Assembly: GCA_036351675.1 (NCBI GenBank)
Contig: JAZBPO010000149.1
Span: forward strand, 1 to 21,525
From: JAZBPO01 sp036351675
GTDB lineage: Bacteria > Pseudomonadota > Gammaproteobacteria > Pseudomonadales > Azotimanducaceae
Reading direction: 5' to 3'
DNA: 21,525 nt
The first letter of the stretch is position 1; each line of letters begins with the position of its first letter. Below the pieces are notes generated by a model. It was not told the DNA's origin. It did no database searches and saw only the letters and a program-made list of their open reading frames with translations. Below are positions 13,153 to 20,550 of this stretch, one piece after another. The position numbers were made by a program, and so were the translations under genes.

Positions 13153-14309
13153 GGTCTCGTCTCTTCGGTGCGGTGTGACGGCTCCGCGCTACTCGCGTGG
13201 TTGCCCCCCGGTGCGCGCTCGAGCACTTCCTGGAGCGCATCCAGCCGGGCCCGGCCCGTAGCCGCGTCGGGTTCCAGGTGATTGCCCTCGGCCCATTCGT
13301 TCCATGCCTTCAGGAGCAGGAAGGGTGTCGTGTCGCTCGCCGCCGCCAGGGCGTCCTCCACCATGGCCGCGAAGCTGCGGGGGCTCGCGCCCTCGAACAG
13401 GAAACCGCGTTCACCGTAGCGCGGGGTGTTGTCCCAGTTCGGCATCAGGCAGGGCACGTAGTTGGGACAGGCGGCGAGCCTGCCGCGCACGTGACGGGCG
13501 TAGTCCTGACAGTAGCGTTCATAGGAATGGCAGCGTAGCGCCCGGAACACGCCGGGTTTCCGGAAGACGACGTCGGGCAGATAGCGCTCGAGCAGTGCCT
13601 TCGGGCTGAGTATGGTGCGGAGATCGTCGTCGCTGCCCGAGTGTGGATTCAGGTCGCCCGGAGGATAGCCGAGGACGGCATCGAAGCGACCGCGCAGGCT
13701 GCGGGGTACGTGTATCTCCGGTGCGACCCAGTAGATGGGGCCGTGGCCCCGGGCGCGACTCACCGCGTCGCCGAGGCGCATGAAGCGCTCGCAATCGAAG
13801 TGTCCGGGCCGCTGCACGTAGAGAATGGGTCGGTCGTCGACGCGCGCATAGCGTCGATCGTCGAAGAACCCCATCACTTCCTCGAAGAACAGCTCGTGGT
13901 TCCTGCGGCCGTACTTCTGCTCGAAGATGAGCGTCGCATCGTCGCCGACCCAGCTCTTCGTCCAGTCTTCGTTGACCCAGCTGACGAAGTACTCGATGTC
14001 GATCGTCGGGTCTGCCCGAAGCAGCCGGATGGGTTCGTCCAGCGCCCGCACGTCTGCGTCGAACCAGTAATGATAGATGGCGAAGCCGTCGATGCCTGCG
14101 CCCCTCGCCAGGCGCGCCTGAGCGCGGATGACCTCGGCGTCGGTCAGATCGTAGTACCCGAGTTCACCGGGCGCGATCGGCTGCGCGTGGCCCGGGAACA
14201 GTGGCCGGGCCGCGCGCGTGGTCGTCCAGTCCGTGAAGCCCTCGCCCCAGAAGTGATCGTTCTCCGGGCAGGTGTGGAACTGCGGCAGATAGAAGGCGTA
14301 GGTCTTCAC
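13149..14309 (-). CDS. WbsX/GH99-like glycan protein
   Basis: 386 residues. It has the hallmarks of the WbsX family (often labelled glycosyltransferase WbsX, related to glycoside hydrolase family 99): A-F-Y-L-P-Q-F-H near the N-terminus, E-N-D-H-F-W-G-E-G-F-T-D-W (16-28), P-G-H-A-Q-P, L-G-Y-Y-D-L, a Y-H-Y-W-F motif (79-83), V-N-E-D-W-T-K-S-W (112-120) and A-W-N-E-W-A-E-G-N-H-L-E-P (335-347). The conserved acidic residues in the last two motifs are the likely active-site groups. The family is common in O-antigen and capsule loci; whether it transfers or hydrolyses sugars is not settled by sequence. No signal peptide is seen, so it should be cytoplasmic. GTG at 14309 is the start, with GAAGGGAAGAGAG upstream, and the gap to the ABC transporter is 25 bp. 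Confidence 0.88.
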   Translation of the reverse strand: MKTYAFYLPQFHTCPENDHFWGEGFTDWTTTRAARPLFPGHAQPIAPGELGYYDLTDAEVIRAQARLARGAGIDGFAIYHYWFDADVRALDEPIRLLRADPTIDIEYFVSWVNEDWTKSWVGDDATLIFEQKYGRRNHELFFEEVMGFFDDRRYARVDDRPILYVQRPGHFDCERFMRLGDAVSRARGHGPIYWVAPEIHVPRSLRGRFDAVLGYPPGDLNPHSGSDDDLRTILSPKALLERYLPDVVFRKPGVFRALRCHSYERYCQDYARHVRGRLAACPNYVPCLMPNWDNTPRYGERGFLFEGASPRSFAAMVEDALAAASDTTPFLLLKAWNEWAEGNHLEPDAATGRARLDALQEVLERAPGGNHASSAEPSHRTEETRP

Positions 14310-14334
14310 GCTCGCTCTCTTCCCTTCGTCGCGC

Positions 14335-16227
14335 TCACGAGCGCAGTGCCATGTCGCGGAAGCGCTGACTGCGCGCGATCAGTTCGTCGTAGCGGCCCGC
14401 GTCGACGATGCGGCCGGCATCGAGGAGGTGGATGCGATCGCAGCTGCGTACCGTCGCGAGCCGGTGCGCCACCATGACGATCGTCCGGTCCCGTGCGAAG
14501 CCCTGCAGTGCCTCCATGACCGCCTGCTCCGTGATCCCGTCCAGGGCGCTGGTCGCCTCGTCGAGCACCAGCAGGGAAGCGTCGCGGTAGAGCGCGCGTG
14601 CGATACCGATGCGCTGGCGCTGGCCCCCCGAGAGCTGCACGCCGCGTTCGCCGACGCGCGTGGCCAGCCCTTCCGGCAACTGGTCGACCAGAGCGGCGAG
14701 CTGCGCCGCCTCCACCGCGCGTTCGATACGCTCGGGGTCCACCTGCTCGGGTGGCAGACCGAAGGCGATGTTCTCCCGCAGGCTCGCATCGGCCAGGAAG
14801 ATGTCCTGTGGCACGAAACCGAGGCCGCGCTGCCAGGCGGGCAGGAGTGCGTCCGTGAGGATGCGCCCGTCCACCAGAAGCTCCCCGCGCTGGGGGCGCA
14901 GCAGCCCGAGCAGCAGGTCGATGAGCGTGGACTTGCCCGAGCCCGAGGCGCCGACGAAGGCGACCATGCCGCGGGCCGGGATCGTGACGTCGATTCCGTC
15001 GAGCGCTGCCTGCTCCTTGCCGGGATAGGCGAAGTGGACATCGCGCAGCTCCAGTGCGTCGCGCAGGGACAGCACTTCGTCCTCTTCAGCTGCCGCCGGC
15101 GTCCGCCGCGCGGCGTCGCGCTTCTCCGCCTGCAGGGACGCCAGGAGATCGGGTTCGAGGGCGTCCAGCGCAGAGACGTGCGAGCGCATCATGGACAGGC
15201 TCGCGTAGACCTGCTGGAACGCGGGCAGCATCTTGAAGCCCGCGAAGGCGAACACGGAGACGCCGGGCAGTACGAGACTCAGGTCGCCATCGTGCTCGGC
15301 GAGCAGGAACAGCACCAGGGTCACTACGCTGCCGAGGGCGACGAATTCCATGGCGTAGCGCGGCACGATGCCGAGCATCTGGGTCACCGCGACGCCCCGC
15401 GCGAAGCGGTCGCTCGCCGCAGCGAAGCGCGCCTCGAAGAGTCCCGCGCGATCGAGCAGCAGGACGTCGCGAATGCCCCCGAGACCCTCGGCCATGAGCC
15501 GGAAGCGCTCCTGCTGCGCGCTCGTCATGGTCCTGCCGTGCCGCGCGAGGCGCTTGCGTATGCCGAGGTAGATCCCGCCGTAGGCGACGGTGAGCAGGAG
15601 TGCCGCTGCGAGCGCGACGCGCGGATCGAATAGCAGCAGGGCGACGGCGATCAAGGTCCCCTTCACGAGCTGGGCATTCAGCTCGACGGCGGGCTTGAGC
15701 ACGTTCACGGTGAGGCGCAGGGCCTCCTGCGAGATCCGGGCCTGAAGATCGCTGCTGTGCGTGGTTGCGTGGAACAGCCAGTCCCTCCGCAGGTAGTGCC
15801 GGTACAGGCGAGTGGCGAAGCTCGCGCCGACGCTGTTGGCGAACTCGACGAGGCGCCAGATGGTCCAGGTGGCGGTGAGCGTCGACATCGCGAGGACGAC
15901 GAGGACGAGCGCCGCGAGCGCCGACAGGGAGCTGGCGGCGTCCGCGGTCCCTAGCGCTGCGCGCAGCGCGCTCGAGCCGGGGAGGTCGGCGCCCGACGTC
16001 GGGTCCGTCACGAGGGCCATGAAGGGCGCGACGGAGAAGACGCTCGCGACCTCGAGCAACGCCATGAGCACGACGAGCAACTGCAGGCGTAGCAGACGCG
16101 CCTGCTGGGACGGTGTCAGGAGGCGATAGAGATGGGGAACGCGCGCGAGCAGCGGGCGTTCGGCGTCGGCTTCGCGCTGCCCGACCATCGGACCGGGCCG
16201 CGAGGTCGACGTGCGGGGCTCCGTCAC
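14335..16227 (-). CDS. ABC exporter, PglK/MsbA-like lipid-linked glycan flippase
   Basis: 630 residues, a half-transporter with membrane and ATPase domains in one chain. After a cytoplasmic start, the segment L-Y-R-L-L-T-P-S-Q-Q-A-R and the following hydrophobic helix ending in VAPFMALVTDP resemble the beginning of PglK, the Campylobacter flippase for undecaprenyl-linked oligosaccharide. About six membrane segments occupy residues 45-310. The ATPase domain has Walker A GASGSGKST (Lys432), signature LSGGQ (532-536), Walker B LLVLDEATSALD (Asp556, Glu557) and an AHRL switch His. The GTG start at 16227 overlaps the GT4 stop by 4 bp; M14 is a possible later start. In this locus it most likely flips the lipid-linked glycan to the periplasm, but lipid A export cannot be excluded. 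Confidence 0.88.
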   Translation of the reverse strand: MTEPRTSTSRPGPMVGQREADAERPLLARVPHLYRLLTPSQQARLLRLQLLVVLMALLEVASVFSVAPFMALVTDPTSGADLPGSSALRAALGTADAASSLSALAALVLVVLAMSTLTATWTIWRLVEFANSVGASFATRLYRHYLRRDWLFHATTHSSDLQARISQEALRLTVNVLKPAVELNAQLVKGTLIAVALLLFDPRVALAAALLLTVAYGGIYLGIRKRLARHGRTMTSAQQERFRLMAEGLGGIRDVLLLDRAGLFEARFAAASDRFARGVAVTQMLGIVPRYAMEFVALGSVVTLVLFLLAEHDGDLSLVLPGVSVFAFAGFKMLPAFQQVYASLSMMRSHVSALDALEPDLLASLQAEKRDAARRTPAAAEEDEVLSLRDALELRDVHFAYPGKEQAALDGIDVTIPARGMVAFVGASGSGKSTLIDLLLGLLRPQRGELLVDGRILTDALLPAWQRGLGFVPQDIFLADASLRENIAFGLPPEQVDPERIERAVEAAQLAALVDQLPEGLATRVGERGVQLSGGQRQRIGIARALYRDASLLVLDEATSALDGITEQAVMEALQGFARDRTIVMVAHRLATVRSCDRIHLLDAGRIVDAGRYDELIARSQRFRDMALRS

Positions 16228-17393
16228 GCGGCCCGTGCCCCCCGGGTGAGGAAAGCCGCGAGCGCGCCGTGCACGCGGGCTGCGACTTCCCGGTGGGTGT
16301 AGTCCGCCTCGAACCGTTCGATGCAGCGTTCGGCCATCCGTACTCGATCCATGCCGTCCAGGCAGCGCTCGATGGCGTCCGCGAGGGAAGCCGGCGAGCC
16401 ACGCTCGAACAGTGCTCCGGTCTCGCCCTCGACGACCGCTTCCGCCTCGGGCATCTGCCAGGCGGGGTCCGCGTGCGTGATCACCGGGCAGCCGTAGGCC
16501 AGGGCGTGAACGGCGAGCAGACCGACGTTGCCGGGCGAGATGGAAACGGATGCGGCGCGGAACTCCTCGGCGAGCGGTTCCTCGTCATAGACGGCGCCGG
16601 CGAACTCGACGACGTCGGCCAGATCCAGCCGCCGAACCTCCGCCTCGAGGGTCGGCCGCTCGGGCCCGTCCCCGACGATCCGGACCCGCAGGCCGTGGCG
16701 ACCACGCGCCCGGAGTTCGGCGGCGGCGCGGATCAGCAGCTCCACGCGCTTGTCGGAGATCAGGCGGCCGACGTAGAGCAGCCGCCAGTCCTCGCGCTCG
16801 GGCAATGGCGTGGTCCGCGTCGCCCGTTCGCGCGCGGTTGCGATCGCCGAGGCGTCCAGACCGTTGTTGACGACGGTCATGTGCGCATCCGGCAGGCCGC
16901 GTGCGAGCAGCTCGCGTCGGCCGTGATCGCCGTAGAGCATCAGATGATCGGCGCATCGATAGAAGAGAAGCCGGAGCGTGCGCTTGAAGGCACCCTCGCG
17001 ACCATAGAGTCCATGGCCCCAGAGCAGCAGCGGCGTGCCGGTCAGGCGCGAGGCGAGGAGACCGAGCCAGGTGCTGAGTCGGTGGGCTTCGCCCCAGGCA
17101 ACGACCAGGCGCGTATGCGGATCGAGGATCGTGCGCAGCATGCCGCTCTGCCAGAAGACGATGCCGCGCATCGAGAATTCGAAGCCGGGCACCACCCGGA
17201 AGGCCGGACCCTCGCTCTGCACGGCGCCCGTCAGCGACGGGATCGACCGGTCCGAGGGCTCCCTGCCCGTATGCACGACGAGGGCGAGCCGGTCCTGCTC
17301 GAGCATGTGGGCGAGGGCCTCGAACACGGCGACGCGATAGTGGGCGATGCGATCCGGGAAGAGCGCGACGCAGTCGGCTTGCTTCGATGCCAT
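16224..17393 (-). CDS. GT-B glycosyltransferase (GT4 type)
   Basis: 389 residues. The N-terminal half begins with FPDRIAHYRVAVFEALA, the usual GT4 acceptor-side start, and contains W-G-H-G-L-Y-G (125-131). The donor-side half has V-N-N-G-L-D (175-180), Y-V-G-R-L-I-S-D-K-R (207-216) and the GDGPE motif (241-245). The region that normally carries the E-x7-E donor-binding motif reads S-P-G-N-V-G-L-L-A-V-H-A-L-A-Y-G-C-P-V, lacking both glutamates. The ATG at 17393 is chosen since it follows GAGGAT by about 7 nt; the frame is open 23 codons further up without similarity. It is the first gene of the minus-strand operon, divergent from pseB. Donor and acceptor are unknown. Confidence 0.9.
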   Translation of the reverse strand: MASKQADCVALFPDRIAHYRVAVFEALAHMLEQDRLALVVHTGREPSDRSIPSLTGAVQSEGPAFRVVPGFEFSMRGIVFWQSGMLRTILDPHTRLVVAWGEAHRLSTWLGLLASRLTGTPLLLWGHGLYGREGAFKRTLRLLFYRCADHLMLYGDHGRRELLARGLPDAHMTVVNNGLDASAIATARERATRTTPLPEREDWRLLYVGRLISDKRVELLIRAAAELRARGRHGLRVRIVGDGPERPTLEAEVRRLDLADVVEFAGAVYDEEPLAEEFRAASVSISPGNVGLLAVHALAYGCPVITHADPAWQMPEAEAVVEGETGALFERGSPASLADAIERCLDGMDRVRMAERCIERFEADYTHREVAARVHGALAAFLTRGARAA

Positions 17394-17541
17394 GTTCGAT
17401 CCTCGGTACTGCGCGGCCCCTGACAGCGGTGCCGACCGCTGGAGCCGCCTGTCGCGGAGCACCGCGCAGGGCCGGATGCTCCATCACACGTGCGCGCCGC
17501 GCGCGATCATCGCACGCGTCGACAGACCGCGCCCCCGTACC

Positions 17542-17565
17542 CTGCCGCTGCGCTTCGAGCGGCAG
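17542..17565. repeat. Inverted repeat in the divergent pseB/GT4 control region
   Basis: Perfect 8-bp arms CTGCCGCT (17542-17549) and AGCGGCAG (17558-17565) are separated by 8 nt. It lies just upstream of the candidate -10 TAGACT, about where a -35 would be. It could be an operator or an RNA hairpin for a minus-strand transcript; nothing decides between these. Confidence 0.45.
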
Positions 17566-17582
17566 CTCGGCGGAGCTTGGTC

Positions 17583-17588
17583 TAGACT
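17583..17588 (+). promoter_or_regulatory. Candidate -10 element for the pse operon
   Basis: TAGACT (4 of 6 to TATAAT) lies about 98 bp before the pseB ATG. No good -35 is found at the right distance; the region there is the right arm of the inverted repeat, so an activator-dependent promoter is possible. The rest of the 292-bp divergent gap (17394-17685) shows no gene. Confidence 0.3.
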
Positions 17589-17685
17589 CCGCGCGACCGC
17601 CCGCGACGCACGCGATGCCCGGGCAACACCGCATCCGGCCATATCGTGCCTGCCGGGTGGAACTCGACACGACGAGCGGGGCCCC

Positions 17686-18684
17686 ATGTTCGACGGAGCA
17701 TCGATCCTGGTCACCGGTGGTACCGGTTCCTTCGGGCACACCTTCGTTCCGATGCTCCTCGAGCGCCACGATCCGGCGCGCGTGATCGTCTTCTCGCGTG
17801 ACGAGATGAAGCAGTGGAACATGGCGCGCCTGTTCGAGGGCGATCCGCGCATCCGCTTCTTCCTCGGAGACGTGCGTGACCGCGACCGCGTCTATCGCGC
17901 CATGGACGGCGTGGACTTCGTGGTGCATGCGGCGGCGACGAAGATCGTGCCGACGGCCGAGTACAACCCCTTCGAGTGCGTGAAGACGAACGTGCTCGGT
18001 GCCATGAACGTCATCGACGCCTGCATCGACACCGGCGTGAAGCGGGTCGTAGCGCTGTCCACGGACAAGGCGAGCAGCCCCATCAACCTCTACGGCGCGA
18101 CCAAGCTCACCTCGGACAAGCTCTTCGTCGCCGGGAACTCCTACGCCGGTGCGCGCGACACGCGCTTCGCGGTCGTGCGCTACGGCAACGTCATGGGCTC
18201 CCGGGGGTCCGTCATTCCCTTCTTCCTGTCCCTCAAGGACAGCGGCGTCCTGCCGATCACGGATCCGCGCATGACCCGCTTCATGATCTCCCTCGAGCAG
18301 GGCGTCGAGCTCGTCTGGCATGCCTTCGAGGACATGAAGGGCGGCGAGATCTACGTCCGGAAGATCCCGTCCATGCGGGTCACGGACCTCGCCCGCGTGA
18401 TCGCCCCGGAGGCCCGGCAGGAGATCGTCGGCATCCGGCCCGGCGAGAAGCTCCACGAGCAGATGATCGGGGCGGAGGACGCGAGCTACACCTACGAGTA
18501 CGAGGACTGCTTCAAGATCCTGCCCGCGATCCACAGCTGGGACGAGGACGCGAACCGCATCAAGGACGGCGTGGCCGTCGGTGAGGGGTTCGTCTACGCG
18601 AGCGACACGAACGACGTCTGGATGAGCGATGCGGAACTCGAGGCCTGGCTCGCGGCCAACCAGGACCGGATCGGAAGCACCTGA
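17686..18684 (+). CDS. pseB: UDP-N-acetylglucosamine 4,6-dehydratase (inverting), PseB
   Basis: 332 residues, the first enzyme of pseudaminic acid synthesis: it removes water from UDP-GlcNAc and inverts C5. The Rossmann motif is V-T-G-G-T-G-S-F-G (9-17); F-S-R-D-E-M-K-Q (36-43), F-F-L-G-D-V-R-D (58-65) and S-T-D-K-A with Asp127-Lys128 follow, then Y-G-A-T-K with Tyr136, matching the D-K/Y catalytic set of H. pylori FlaA1. Further conserved blocks are VVRYGNVMGSRGSV, DPRMTRFMISLEQGV and GIRPGEKLHEQMI. The ATG at 17686 gives the standard start with GAGCGGGG upstream; the frame runs open further up without similarity. pseC follows after one base. Confidence 0.95.
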   Translation: MFDGASILVTGGTGSFGHTFVPMLLERHDPARVIVFSRDEMKQWNMARLFEGDPRIRFFLGDVRDRDRVYRAMDGVDFVVHAAATKIVPTAEYNPFECVKTNVLGAMNVIDACIDTGVKRVVALSTDKASSPINLYGATKLTSDKLFVAGNSYAGARDTRFAVVRYGNVMGSRGSVIPFFLSLKDSGVLPITDPRMTRFMISLEQGVELVWHAFEDMKGGEIYVRKIPSMRVTDLARVIAPEARQEIVGIRPGEKLHEQMIGAEDASYTYEYEDCFKILPAIHSWDEDANRIKDGVAVGEGFVYASDTNDVWMSDAELEAWLAANQDRIGST

Positions 18685-18685
18685 C

Positions 18686-19843
18686 GTGATCCCCTATGGC
18701 CGGCAGGACATCCGCGACGAGGACATCGAGGCCGTCGTCGAGGTGCTGCGCTCCGACTACCTGACCCAGGGGCCCTGCGTTCCGCGCTTCGAGCACAGCG
18801 TCTGCGAGATCGTCGGCGCGGCCCACGGCGTCGCGGTCAGCAGTGCGACCGCCGCCCTGCACGTCGCCTGTGCGGCGCTGGGGCTCGGCCCCGGCGGGCT
18901 CCTCTGGACGAGCCCCGTGACCTTCGTCGCCTCCGCGAACTGCGCGCGCTACTGCGGCGCCGACGTCGACTTCGTGGACATCGACCCGCGCAGCTTCGAC
19001 CTGTGCGCCGATGCGCTCGAGGCCAAGCTCGTCGCCGCCGAACGCAGCGGGCGCCTGCCCGACATCGTCGTGCCCGTGCACCTCTGCGGTCAGTCCTGTG
19101 ACATGCGCCGGATCCACGCACTCGCGCAGCGCTTCGGTTTCCGGATCGTTGAGGACGCCTCGCACGCGATCGGTGGCCGCTACGACGGCGAGCCGATCGG
19201 CTCCGGCCGTTTCAGCGACGTCACCGTGTTCAGTTTCCACCCCGTGAAGATCGTCACGACGGGCGAGGGTGGCATGGCCGTCACCAACGACGGCGAACTC
19301 GCGGCACGCATGGCCCGCCTTCGCACGCACGGCATCACCCGCGACGCCGACCTCATGGAGCGTCCCTGCGAAGGGCCCTGGTACTACGAGCAGCTCGAAC
19401 TCGGCTTCAACTACAGGCTCACGGATCTGCAGGCGGCGCTCGGTTGCACGCAGCTCGAACGACTCGGGGAATACGTGGCGCGGCGCGAGGCCCTCGCCGA
19501 TCGCTACGACGAACTGCTCGCGCCATTTCCGGTGCGCACGCCCTGGCGCGATCCGGCGGGTCGTTCCGCCTGGCATCTCTACGTGGTCCGCATTCCCTGC
19601 GACGGTGACGTCCCGCGCCGGGTCGTGTTCGAACGGATGCGCGAGGCGGGCATCGGCGTCAACGTGCACTACATCCCCGTGCACACGCAGCCCTACTACG
19701 CGGCCATGGGCTTCCGGCCGGAGCAGTTCCCGGAAGCCATGGCCTACTACGCGGAGGCGATCAGTCTGCCGCTGCATCCGACGCTCTCGCACGACGAACA
19801 GGATCGCGTCGTCGCGGAGCTTGCTCGGGCCCTGTCACGATGA
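18686..19843 (+). CDS. pseC: PseC aminotransferase (UDP-4-amino-4,6-dideoxy-N-acetyl-beta-L-altrosamine transaminase)
   Basis: 385 residues, a PLP-dependent DegT/DnrJ/EryC1-type enzyme that aminates the PseB product at C4 using glutamate. Family features are the start I-P-Y-G-R-Q-D-I, L-R-S-D-Y-L-T-Q-G-P (21-30), S-S-A-T-A-A-L-H (52-59), V-E-D-A-S-H-A with Asp157 that contacts the PLP ring nitrogen, and F-S-F-H-P-V-K with Lys188, the Schiff-base lysine. G-F-N-Y-R-L-T-D-L-Q-A-A-L-G and V-H-Y-I-P-V-H-T-Q-P-Y-Y come later. GTG at 18686, one base after the pseB stop, gives the exact family start; the frame extends 19 codons upstream into pseB but those are not PseC-like. Confidence 0.94.
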   Translation: MIPYGRQDIRDEDIEAVVEVLRSDYLTQGPCVPRFEHSVCEIVGAAHGVAVSSATAALHVACAALGLGPGGLLWTSPVTFVASANCARYCGADVDFVDIDPRSFDLCADALEAKLVAAERSGRLPDIVVPVHLCGQSCDMRRIHALAQRFGFRIVEDASHAIGGRYDGEPIGSGRFSDVTVFSFHPVKIVTTGEGGMAVTNDGELAARMARLRTHGITRDADLMERPCEGPWYYEQLELGFNYRLTDLQAALGCTQLERLGEYVARREALADRYDELLAPFPVRTPWRDPAGRSAWHLYVVRIPCDGDVPRRVVFERMREAGIGVNVHYIPVHTQPYYAAMGFRPEQFPEAMAYYAEAISLPLHPTLSHDEQDRVVAELARALSR

Positions 19844-20550
19844 CGGAGGGCTCGGTCGTCGCGGTGGTGCCCGCGCGTGGCGGCAGCCGGCGCATTCCGC
19901 GCAAGAACGTACGCATCTTCTGCGGTCGACCACTGATCGAATGGTCCCTTGCGGCCGCGCGCGCGAGCGGGTGCTTCGAACGCATCATCGTGTCCACGGA
20001 TGACGAGGAGATCGCGCGGATCGCGCGCGGGGCGGGCGCCGAAGTCCCCTTTCGCAGGGCTGCTGCGCTCGCCGACGAGCACACCGGAGCGCAGGCCGTC
20101 TTGGCGGATGCGATCGAGCGTCTGGCGCTGCCTGAAGACGCCGTGGTCTGCTGCCTGTACGCCACTGCGCCACTTCTGCGTCCAGAGGATCTCCGCCTTG
20201 GTCTCGAGCGCCTGCGGTCGAGCGGCGCGGACTTCGCCCTTGCCGTCACGACCTTTCCGTTCCCGATCCAGCGCGCTTTGCGCGTCGACGCTGCCGATCG
20301 CCTCGGCATGTTCGAGCCCGAGCATCTCGCCACGCGCTCGCAGGATCTGGAGGAGGCGTGGCACGACGCGGGTCAGTTCTGCTACGGACGCGCTCGTGCC
20401 TGGACGGGCGCCGTTCCGGTGTTCTCCCCGGCCGCCGTCGCCGTGCCGATCCCGCGTCACCGGGTCCAGGACATCGACACGGAGGAGGACTGGCGGCGTG
20501 CGGAGGCCATGTGCCTGGCCCTGCAGGGAAGGTCGGAGGTGGACGCGTGA
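19840..20550 (+). CDS. pseF: CMP-pseudaminic acid synthetase PseF
   Basis: 236 residues. It activates pseudaminic acid with CTP for transfer, the last step of the pathway. The nucleotide-binding start V-V-P-A-R-G-G-S-R-R-I-P-R-K-N-V (9-24) is the CMP-nonulosonate synthetase signature; S-T-D-D-E-E-I-A, C-C-L-Y-A-T-A-P-L-L-R-P-E-D-L and A-W-H-D-A-G-Q-F-C-Y-G follow, the last favouring PseF over NeuA. The final D-I-D-T-E-E-D-W-R-R-A-E is also typical. The start codon ATG overlaps the pseC stop by 4 bp (ATGA), so the two are translationally coupled. Related CMP-legionaminic or CMP-sialic synthetases are the alternative, but pseB/C context settles it well. Confidence 0.93.
   Translation: MTEGSVVAVVPARGGSRRIPRKNVRIFCGRPLIEWSLAAARASGCFERIIVSTDDEEIARIARGAGAEVPFRRAAALADEHTGAQAVLADAIERLALPEDAVVCCLYATAPLLRPEDLRLGLERLRSSGADFALAVTTFPFPIQRALRVDAADRLGMFEPEHLATRSQDLEEAWHDAGQFCYGRARAWTGAVPVFSPAAVAVPIPRHRVQDIDTEEDWRRAEAMCLALQGRSEVDA

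Noticed and set aside
16585..18534. A 649-codon minus-strand frame across the GT4 gene and pseB
   Set aside because: It crosses the divergent control region and is antisense to pseB; no recognisable domain.
18629..18685. Earlier start for pseC inside the end of pseB
   Set aside because: The 19 extra codons have no similarity to PseC; GTG at 18686 gives the standard IPYGRQ start.
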